Assembly (NCBI GenBank): GCA_938002965.1
Contig: CALKZY010000032.1
Span: 37,872 to 101,871 of the forward strand
Source: an uncultured Acidimicrobiales bacterium
GTDB lineage: Bacteria > Actinomycetota > Acidimicrobiia > Acidimicrobiales > SZUA-35
Direction: 5' to 3'
DNA length: 64,000 nt
Position 1 is the stretch's first letter, and every line of letters begins with the position of its first letter. Under the pieces are notes generated by a model, which did no database searches, was not told the origin of the DNA, and saw only the letters and a program-made list of their open reading frames with translations. A program made the translations under genes and the position numbers. Positions 33,702 to 41,600 of the stretch are shown piece by piece.

Positions 33702-34823
33702 TTAACCGGTAGCACTCCCGACTGGCTGTGCCGCCCGACGGTCCTTCGCCTGTATCACCACTCGGTCGAGCGATGGTAGAAGGATCTGGTGAAAGAACCT
33801 CTCATCGGGGTGATTGTCGAACGTCCACGACAGCCAGTCTCCCTCCGTGAACTGTTTGAAGGCGAAGCCGGTTCGGTCCTCAAGTCCGTCTGCGGCTACG
33901 TAAATGGTGTTGTCGGTGGTCACGACGCCCGGCCAGCGGGTTGGGATTCCGGCATTGACCAGCCTCTCCTCGCCTGCCGCGTTTACTGGAAGCTCAATCC
34001 ACGACTCCACCTCGCTCCCGTCGGCCGGTTCAATCAGCTCGATCCAACGGGGCATGCTCGATCGATCGCCACGACTACCGGGCGGGCCGCCGACGAAGTA
34101 CGGAAATCGGAACTCAAGTTCCTCAGCCGTCAACACGACGAGTCGACGATCGGGGTTGGCGTCGCCCGAGAGAGTCGTGACCAGCACCAGACCTGGGCCT
34201 TCGTAGGGCCACGGATCAGGACCAAGCTCTTTCAACGGTGGCGACAATTGAGTCAGATCCTCAACCGGTGAACCCAACCAACCGGTGGCATTAAATCCGA
34301 ACGCCCTTTGCACACTTTCGGAAGCTCTCACCGGTGTAGGTTCCGGGGCGATGGCGAACTCGCCGTAGGCGGGAACCCCGCTGGTCACCCAAGTCTCAAG
34401 ATCAGCGGCTTGGGCTTCTGTCAGCGTCGACGTGAGCCGGTTCCGGCCCAACTCGTCGATATCGCCATCATCGTCGGTGTAGATCCCGTACCCTTCAGCC
34501 ACCACGATCAGGTCAGGCTGGTCAGTCGGCCACTCCCCGTGGGGTTCACCGCCTGGCGCAGCGCCGACGTGGTCCTGTCCAAGCCGAAATGACACCCGCT
34601 GATGGGCCAGGATGCGATCCAGCACCGCGTGCTCGAGGTAACGATCATCGGCCACTGTCACGTCGAACACCAGCAGATCAAGCTCCTGGATCGGGGAGAG
34701 GCGCCAATGAATGTGTAGAGCTGGGAGGGCGCCAACGAGCACCAGAATCACGATTGCGAAGACCACTCGAGCGGGCGTTCGCCGCCGCCGTTGTTCTGCC
34801 GGTTTCTCTTCGGCTACGACCAC
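33702..34823 (-). CDS. Membrane-anchored extracytoplasmic protein of unknown function
   Basis: This 373-residue protein (GTG start) has an Arg-rich N-terminus and a single hydrophobic anchor, FAIVILVLVGALPALHIHW, at residues about 22-40. The rest, mostly beta-rich and acidic, should lie outside the membrane. No catalytic motif or known domain was recognised. It converges with the wHTH gene at 33692 and reads away from the hydratase operon. There is no neighbour on the same strand close enough for an operon. Confidence 0.65.
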   Translation of the reverse strand: MVVAEEKPAEQRRRRTPARVVFAIVILVLVGALPALHIHWRLSPIQELDLLVFDVTVADDRYLEHAVLDRILAHQRVSFRLGQDHVGAAPGGEPHGEWPTDQPDLIVVAEGYGIYTDDDGDIDELGRNRLTSTLTEAQAADLETWVTSGVPAYGEFAIAPEPTPVRASESVQRAFGFNATGWLGSPVEDLTQLSPPLKELGPDPWPYEGPGLVLVTTLSGDANPDRRLVVLTAEELEFRFPYFVGGPPGSRGDRSSMPRWIELIEPADGSEVESWIELPVNAAGEERLVNAGIPTRWPGVVTTDNTIYVAADGLEDRTGFAFKQFTEGDWLSWTFDNHPDERFFHQILLPSLDRVVIQAKDRRAAQPVGSATG

Positions 34824-34891
34824 AACTACTGGATCGGACGAAACCGCTCGCCTATTGAGGCGGATGGCCGTGACCGGCTAGCAGCGGACTG

Positions 34892-35752
34892 TTAGTCGAA
34901 GGCCAATTCGAAGCGTCCCAGCCGACCGTAGTCGAAGCGGAACACGTCACCGGGGCGAACGTCGATGGGTCGAGTGAACGACCCGGCCAAAATCGTTTGG
35001 CCCGCTTCCAACCGTCCGGCACCAGTCTCGCGGTAGCGGTTGGCCAGCCAGATTATGCCATTGGCCGGATGGTCCAGGACGCCGGCAGCGACACCGCTTT
35101 CCTCGACGATGCCGTTTCGATAGCCAAGCGCTCCAATCCAGCGCAGATCGACGGAGCGCGGCGCTACCCGCTCACCGCCGTAGATGATGCCGGCGTCAGC
35201 AGCGTTGTCCGAGATGGTGTCGATAACCGTGCGGGTTCGCCCAGTCCGGGGATCGCGCCGGAACGAGCGGGCGGCGATCAACTCGACCGCCGGGACCACG
35301 TACTCGGTTGCGTCGAGCACATCGTCGATGGTCAGATCCGTACCTTCGCTCGGCGCTTCCAGGTCGGAGGCCAGAACAAAGGCCAACTCAATTTCTAACT
35401 TGGGGTCGCAGAATCGGGCGGCCGACAGCGTCGAGCCGGGGACGAAAACCATGTCATCAGTCAGGAAGCCTGAGTCGGGGGTCGTGATGTTCATGGCGGC
35501 CTGCATGGCCCGAGAGGTGAGGCCGATCTTGTGCCCAATCAACGTACGACCGCGGGCCAGCTTGCGGTTAAGCCACGCATCCTGCACTCGATAGGCGTCG
35601 GCCATGGTCATGTCCGGGTACACCGACGTCGTCTGCCGGATCTGCTCGGCCGAGGACTCGGCTTCGTCCAGCAACGCCGCTTCCGATCCGACCTCGCCGT
35701 CGGTCAACGTTATGTCATTCACTGCTGTGTTATCCGCTGCTGGCTCATTCAT
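34892..35752 (-). CDS. 2-oxo-hept-3-ene-1,7-dioate hydratase-like (HpaH/MhpD family)
   Basis: This 286-residue protein matches the HpaH/MhpD hydratase fold: AYRVQDAWLNRKLARGRTLIGHKIGLTSRAMQAAM, FCDPKLEIELAFVLASDL and AGSFTRPIDVRPGDVFRFDYG. The ATG at 35752 gives a normal N-terminus (MNEPAADN) and an 8-bp overlap with the MarR gene upstream. Family role: Mg-dependent hydration of a dienoate in the meta-cleavage of homoprotocatechuate or related catechols. Presence of an FAH-family enzyme and an HpaR-like regulator in the same operon supports the homoprotocatechuate pathway, although the ring-cleavage dioxygenase is not in the window. Confidence 0.82.
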   Translation of the reverse strand: MNEPAADNTAVNDITLTDGEVGSEAALLDEAESSAEQIRQTTSVYPDMTMADAYRVQDAWLNRKLARGRTLIGHKIGLTSRAMQAAMNITTPDSGFLTDDMVFVPGSTLSAARFCDPKLEIELAFVLASDLEAPSEGTDLTIDDVLDATEYVVPAVELIAARSFRRDPRTGRTRTVIDTISDNAADAGIIYGGERVAPRSVDLRWIGALGYRNGIVEESGVAAGVLDHPANGIIWLANRYRETGAGRLEAGQTILAGSFTRPIDVRPGDVFRFDYGRLGRFELAFD

Positions 35753-36248
35753 TGCTGGCGGTCGCTTCCTCGGCAGCTTGCTCGTCCGGCAGAAAATCGA
35801 CCCGAGCCAGTTCATCCAACTCGTGCAGTAAACGGCGGAGCCGGTCGGTGCCGAACGAAGATTCGATGACGCTGTACAACTCTTCAGACTCCGGCGCTAT
35901 CGAGCGAACCAAGTCACGCCCAGATTCGGTGAGTTGGACGAGGCTACGCCGATTGTCAGTCTCGTGAGGGTGGCGCTCTATGAGCTCGCGATCCTGAAGG
36001 TTGGTGAGGATTCGTGACAAGCTCGGCGCCAACAAGAAGGTACGGGCAGCCAGGGCTCCGGCGTCAGGGGCCTCGTCGGAGTCATCTAACGCCGTTAGAG
36101 CGCGCAGTACCCGCCACTGCTGTTCGGTCAGGTCGTGATCGGCCAGCATCGGTCGGAACAACCGCATAGCCGATTCGCGGGCCCGCAGGAGGGCCATTGG
36201 CAACGACGCGTTGAATGGTCGCATCGGGGTGGTCTGGTCGTCGGTCAT
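35745..36248 (-). CDS. hpaR: MarR-family regulator, HpaR-like
   Basis: This 167-residue protein matches HpaR, repressor of homoprotocatechuate degradation: FNASLPMALLRARESAMRLFRPMLADHDLTEQQWRVLRALTALDD, then FLLAPSLSRILTNLQDRELIERHPHETDNRRSLVQLTESG as the winged helix. It sits between the FAH-family and hydratase genes with 24-bp and minus 8-bp spacing, as in hpa clusters. It is expected to sense a pathway intermediate and release its own promoter. No operator could be assigned. Confidence 0.8.
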   Translation of the reverse strand: MTDDQTTPMRPFNASLPMALLRARESAMRLFRPMLADHDLTEQQWRVLRALTALDDSDEAPDAGALAARTFLLAPSLSRILTNLQDRELIERHPHETDNRRSLVQLTESGRDLVRSIAPESEELYSVIESSFGTDRLRRLLHELDELARVDFLPDEQAAEEATASNE

Positions 36249-36272
36249 GGTCAGCCTTGATGTTTGGCGTCG

Positions 36273-37199
36273 CTATTGCGGGTCGGGCGGGGTCATCGCC
36301 GCCTCGGGGGTTCCCGGTTCAAACTCGTCAGCCACGGTGTTTCGTAGCGTTCCCAGTTCGGGGACAGTGACCTCAATGACGTCACCGGGTTTCAGCCACA
36401 CTGGCGGGTCCTGACGAGCACCGGCTCCTGTCGGGGTACCGGTGAAGATCACGTCACCGGGTCGCAGAGTCGTGAAGGTCGACAGGTAATGGATCTGATA
36501 GGCGATCGAGTATTTCATCGATGCTGGAGTGTCGTCTTGCCGCACCTCCCCATTGACGCTGGTGGTTAAGTGCAGATCGTCGAGGCTGTCGAGATTGTCG
36601 GCTGCGCCACCGAAGTGGTCGATGGGTACCAACCACGGGCCGAACGAGCCGCTGGAGGGCCAGTTCTTGCCTTGGGTAACGTTGAACTTGGCGTGGCGAA
36701 CCCAGTTGCGGATGGTGCCTTCGTTGCCTAACGTCAACCCGGCCACATGACGGCGCGCTTCGGCCATAGGGATGCGACGCCCGGCCTTGCCGATGACGAC
36801 GACAATCTCGCCTTCGTAGTCGAGTTGTTCACTTTCCGGTGGCCGGATGATCGGCCGGTTGTGCCCGGTGAACCCGTCGGGGAATCGGGGAAAGACCGAT
36901 GGGTAGGCGGCATCGGTGGAGTCGGTGTACTCGGCCGCTCGACCGCCGTAGTTCACCCCGATGCAGAAGATCTTGGATGGCCAGGGAAGGAGCCGTTCGA
37001 AGGTGATGTCATCCAGCCCGTGGTCGGGCTGCTCATCGGCGTAGGCGGCGGCGTCATCCAGACGTCCGAAGGAGATCAGCTGACCAAGATTGGCCACATC
37101 CGGCATGCGCCGATCAAGTTCGATAGCGCCGGACCCATCGCCCGACATGAGACCGAAGTGCTGAACGCCGTCGATCGTGTAGCTAAGTAGACGGTTCAT
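36273..37199 (-). CDS. Fumarylacetoacetate hydrolase (FAH)-family enzyme, possible HpaG-type decarboxylase/isomerase
   Basis: This 308-residue protein (ATG 37199) has the FAH core: RLLPWPSKIFCIGVNYGGRAAEYTD, a metal-binding region EGEIVVVIGKAG (Glu-x-Glu), FTGTPTGAGA and VPELGTLRNTVADEF. FAH-family proteins cleave or isomerise oxo-dioates with Mg2+. In an operon with HpaR and an HpaH-like hydratase it may act as the 5-oxopent-3-ene decarboxylase/isomerase (HpaG). Upstream is the GrdB-like selenoprotein gene, 104 bp away, on the same strand. Confidence 0.82.
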   Translation of the reverse strand: MNRLLSYTIDGVQHFGLMSGDGSGAIELDRRMPDVANLGQLISFGRLDDAAAYADEQPDHGLDDITFERLLPWPSKIFCIGVNYGGRAAEYTDSTDAAYPSVFPRFPDGFTGHNRPIIRPPESEQLDYEGEIVVVIGKAGRRIPMAEARRHVAGLTLGNEGTIRNWVRHAKFNVTQGKNWPSSGSFGPWLVPIDHFGGAADNLDSLDDLHLTTSVNGEVRQDDTPASMKYSIAYQIHYLSTFTTLRPGDVIFTGTPTGAGARQDPPVWLKPGDVIEVTVPELGTLRNTVADEFEPGTPEAAMTPPDPQ

Positions 37200-37303
37200 C
37201 GGCTGACTCGGGCAAGAAACTTCACACGTTAACCATAGCCCAGCACCGGACGCCGCTTCGCAGGCCGGGCTCTCCCGACCGGCGCAGGCCGACAACTCTC
37301 CCC

Positions 37304-38332
37304 CTAAAGCGAGACACGCCAACCGCCATCCATCTCTACGATCTTCGGGTCTGGCGAGTTGAACAGGTCGAGGGCGGCCCGAACCACTTCCCGCTGACGT
37401 CCGCCGTCGCCGGGGGCGCCCAGCGGGCGGCCCATCGGATGCGGGGTGATAAGCGAGCGAGGCAGGCTCATCAGCTCAGGGATATGACCGAAACTGGCCA
37501 CGAACACACTGACAGTCGGAATTCCGCTTTCTTCAATCGCTCGCTGGACGTGCCCCACGGACACGTGGCAAACCGGTCAAACGGGAACGAGGAGCACCAC
37601 GTCGATCTCTTCGTCGTGCAGCCGTTCGGCCCACTCGGCCGCCACTTGCTTCTTGAGCCGAACTTGGGACGCAGCACCAACAAACGAGTAGGCGTTCGAA
37701 GCCAACTCGCCGACAACGCCTTCAGCGGCCAACTGGCTCAAATGCCCGAGGGGGAGCGCAACCTGATGATCGGCGGCGACGGCCTGCACCGGGTAGCCGC
37801 CGTGACGCACCACCAAATCGTCGTGACCAGAGTCGAACGGGATGGCCGACAGCTCGGGCGCTACTTTTAGAAACTCCCCGATCCGGCTCTCGGCCTCGGC
37901 TTGCGACATGCTCTCGACCCCAAACGGCATCGGGTCGTCTCCGGCCACGAAATGACCGCTGGAGGTCAACAACCCGACACGGCATTCGGACAACGGTTTG
38001 GACATCGCAGTGAACGGTGTATCCACATAGCGATGGGGAAAGTCTGCTGGGTCTCCAAGATGCCCTCGGTAGGCCTGGATCTGCCAGCGGACGGCGACAT
38101 CAATAACCGGGCCCGAATCGCCGTTGTCGGTCATGTGACTGACCGCTCCGAGCAGTTCGGACAGGAAACTACCGAACTCGTCGTCGTCGAGGTCCTTCAG
38201 AAACTTGAAGTTCAGGTCACTGCGTGAGCCGTAGAAGAACGACGTTCGAAGCTCCTCGATTGTCTCCCGGCGAACATCGCTCGCTCCGCCTTGTGTGTCA
38301 CCTGCGCCATCCCCTGGGTCTGCTGATCGCAT
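37304..38332 (-). CDS. GrdB-family putative oxidoreductase, probable selenoprotein (in-frame UGA)
   Basis: The frame from 38332 continues in phase through a UGA at 37577-37579 to a stop at 37304; read as selenocysteine it gives a 342-residue protein with Sec252. The context is LLVPV-U-PVCHVSVGHVQR, the UxxC redox motif of glycine/sarcosine/betaine reductase component B (GrdB/PrdB family). Upstream the family also shows: CRVGLLTSSGHFVAGDDPMPFG and ASNAYSFVGA. The conserved part continues past the UGA as SVGHVQRAIEESGIPTVSVFVAS, so translation must pass it. A hairpin follows (separate entry). Biochemical role in such aerobic bacteria is unknown; it would need a selAB/selD system elsewhere. Short products that end at, or start after, the UGA are possible misreadings. 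It heads the FAH/HpaR/HpaH operon. Confidence 0.8.
37551..37570 (-). promoter_or_regulatory. Putative bacterial SECIS hairpin after the UGA codon
   Basis: The message reads UGCCACG-UGUC-CGUGGGGCA; the stem pairs UGCC/GGCA at its base with ACG/CGU at the top (a two-base bulge on one side), and the loop UGUC has G in second place. The loop G is the 18th base counted from the U of the UGA. Published rules for bacterial SECIS elements ask for a G early in the loop about 16-37 bases from the UGA. Pairing was worked out by eye, not computed. Confidence 0.6.
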
Positions 38333-38519
38333 GAATTCAGCGTACTGGCACCATTTTGGCGCGACCTGGTGGCCTCAATCAACGGTGGAATAGATGGCTT
38401 ACGGCTTCCAGCTGATTCTCACCCGGGATCAGTAACGGAATGGGAGCAAAATCGGCGAGGGCACGTTGCAACAAAACTCGGGCACGTTTACGACAGCACC
38501 CAAAAACGTAGGAGGACTT

Positions 38520-38693
38520 ATAGACGTCGTCGTTTTTGGTGATGAACAGCTGACGGAACGGTGCGTTCGGGTGCTGTTGGCCAAAGGCCATCGCGTCCAG
38601 GCAGTGGCAACGACGCGACGTGAGCTGGCGGCTTGAGCCGGTGAGAATGGCATCACCGTCATCGACCCTGACAGTCCGGACCTGCTTGACCGG
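38520..38693 (+). pseudogene. 5' part of the NRPS gene, separated by in-frame TGA and lacking a normal start
   Basis: Reading in the frame of the downstream protein gives IDVVVFGDEQLTERCVRVLLAKGHRVQAVATTRRELAA, then TGA (38634-38636), then AGENGITVIDPDSPDLLDRL, continuous with the downstream part. This is the first Rossmann half of a formyltransferase domain. A strong ribosome binding site AGGAGG lies at 38510-38515, but the codon at the expected start (38520) is ATA rather than ATG. The TGA stands where relatives have Trp (TGG). Both differ from the expected codon by G to A. Confidence 0.7.
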
Positions 38694-41600
38694 TTGCGGC
38701 ACACCTCGTGTCAGTATCTGTTCTCAATAGCCAACCTCCGAATTTTGGGCGACGACATTCTGGCGGTAGCCGATACTGCTGCCATCAACTTTCACGACGG
38801 TCCACTCCCCAGGTACGCAGGCGTGCACGCCACCACCTGGGCACTGCTCAACGGTGAGGCCCAGCACGGCATCACCTGGCACATGATGAATCCGGCTGCC
38901 GACGTCGACACCGGCGATATTCTCCTGCAGCGATCGATCACCATCGAGCCGACCGAGACCGCCTACTCGCTGAACGTCAAGTGTGCCGAAGTTGGGATGG
39001 AGACCTTCGCCCAGTTGGTCGACCAACTGGCCGCCGGCACAACACGACGATCAAACCAAGAGACCGACGCTCGCACCTACTTCGGTAAGTGGCAACGACC
39101 GAGTGGGCTTGGAACTCTCGACTGGACGCAGCCGGCGTCCACCCTTGAACGGCAGGCTCGAGCCCTGCAACTAGGTTTCGCATCAACCAACCGAATCGGT
39201 CGAACGTCATTGATGTTCGACCGCGACGTTCTTCTCTGCCAATGTGCAGCGGTGGAGAAAACGGGATCGGCAGGTGGCGCCGAAACCGACCAGGTCCCCG
39301 GCGCGGTGTTGGCCATCGAAGAGCACTCTCTTCGTATGGCAACCATCGACGGGGACCTGGTCACCTTCGACTTCTCAACCGTCGACGGTCAACCAATTAC
39401 GACGGCGGACGTCGTCAAGCGATTCGACCTCAAGCTCGGTACGGTTCTGCCGCCACTAAAGCCGCAAGACCGAGAGCATCTCGACGAGTTGGCGGCCGAA
39501 TTTGCTCGGCATGAACCTGACTGGATCGACCGCCTGTCCAGGTTCTCCCCCGTCAACCTGCCGTACTCCATCGAGGCCCAAGAGGACAGCGTCGACAATT
39601 CACCCGCCGTTGATGTCAGCGGAGTGTTCCCCAACGCAATCGAACCGCAGACAGTCTCGGCAGCGGCAGCCGCATTGTTCCTTGTTCGACTCAGTGGAGA
39701 CCGTCGCTTCGGGCTTGGCCTCTCCTGCGACGTTCTGGATGCTCTCACCACGGACGTGGCTGCGTTCTGGTCCGATGCGGTTCCGTGGCTGATCGAGGTT
39801 GATCCGGCCATTCCCGCCGCAGACTTGATGACGCAAGCGGCGGCCGAGCTATCGGCAACCTTGGCCAAGGGCACCTATCAGCGCGATCTGGTCGCCCGAA
39901 CTCCTGGGCTTCAAGCGAACGACACCCGGCCCGCCGTCCGGGTACACCTGGGCGACGAGCTGCCAGACTGGCCGTCGTTGGCCCAACCGACTTTGGCCAT
40001 CCTCGTCCGACCAGATGGTTCCTATCGGCTCCGAGGGTCATCAACAGCCGATGTCGAAGCTCTCGCTCGTCTGGCCAGTCAGTTCGAGGTCTTCCTGGGC
40101 GACATCGCCGCCAACCCGGTTCAACCCGTTACTCAAGCGGGGCTGTTGAGCGATACCGAGCGTCAGCAACTGCTTCGGCAATGGAACAAGACCGAAGTTC
40201 CGTTTGAGTCGACGTCCATCGTCGAGTTGTTCAACCGCCAGGTTGCATCCGACCCTGGCCGCTTGGCTGTAGCAGCCGGCTCGACCTCGTTGACCTACGG
40301 CGAACTAGATCGACGGTCCAGCCTGCTGGCGGGCCATCTCGCCACCAGAGGGGCCGACGGCGAATCAGTGGTTGGCGTGGCCGTACCCCGAGGCGACGAA
40401 CTGACCATCGCGGTCTTGGGGGTTCTCAAGGCGGGAGCGGCCTATCTGCCGCTCGACCCTGAGTATCCGGCCGACCGGCTGACGTTCATGCTTGAGGACT
40501 CGGGGGCCAAGACTGTCGTGACCTCGACGATCCTGAGCGACCTGCTACCGGTAGGAGACTGCGACGTCGTACTGATCGATCGCCACTGGGATGACATTGC
40601 CAAGGCGCGACCGCTCGTTGAGCCGCCCCTCGGTATCGATCCGACTCAGTTGGCGTACCTCATCTACACCTCAGGCTCGACCGGCCGTCCCAAAGGAGTC
40701 ATGGTCGAGCACGGCAACGTGGCCAGCTTCTTTGCCGGTATGGACGAGCGCATTCCCCACCAACCCGACTCGGTTTGGTTGGCGGTCACCAGCTTGTCGT
40801 TTGACATCTCGGTCCTCGAACTGTTGTGGACACTGTCGCGCGGCCTAACGGTAGTGATCCACGGCACCACGGATTCTGAAGGAGGGGAAACAAGCGCCCC
40901 CGCAGCCCCTGCAAGCTCGGCAGCCAGCGAACTATCCACCGTTGACTTCAGCCTGTTCTACTTCTCGGCTGACCAAGAAGCCGACCAGCCCTACCGGCTA
41001 CTGATGGAGGGGGCACGCTACGCCGATGAAAACGGGTTCGCCGCGGTGTGGACCCCCGAACGACACTTCCACGACTTCGGCGGCCTGTACCCGAACCCAG
41101 CGGTCACCGGCGCGGCGTTGGCTACTGCCACCGAAAACATCGACATTCGCGCCGGGAGCGTTGTTGCCCCACTGCACTCACCGATTCGCATTGCCGAAGA
41201 CTGGTCGGTCATCGACAACCTCTCCGACGGTCGAACCGGGGTCGCGTTCGCTTCGGGATGGATGCCTGAAGACTTCGTCATCCGACTCGACGATTACGCC
41301 GACAAGAAACAGGCGACGTTCACCCATCTGGACACAGTCCGTCGGCTGTGGCGGGGCGAAACCGTCACCATGGCGGGTCCGGACGGGCATCCAGTTGACA
41401 TCGCCACTTTGCCCCGCCCGGTTCAAGGCGAGTTGCCCTGTTGGATCACAACCGCCGGCAACCCGCAGACCTTTGAGATGGCGGGCCGGGCTGGAGCCAA
41501 CGTGTTGACCCACCTTCTGGGCCAATCAATCGATGAACTTGCCGGCCGGATCACCCGCTACCGCAAAGCATGGGCTGAAGCCGGACACGATGGTTCCGGG

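Noticed and set aside
38634..38660. In-frame TGA in the NRPS formyltransferase region, followed by a hairpin (CGGTGA/TCACCG) with a G first in the loop
   Set aside because: The hairpin begins only two bases after the TGA, so the loop G is too near for a usual bacterial SECIS. The position corresponds to Trp in relatives, not to a redox Cys, and no UxxC or similar motif is present. A nonsense change is simpler.
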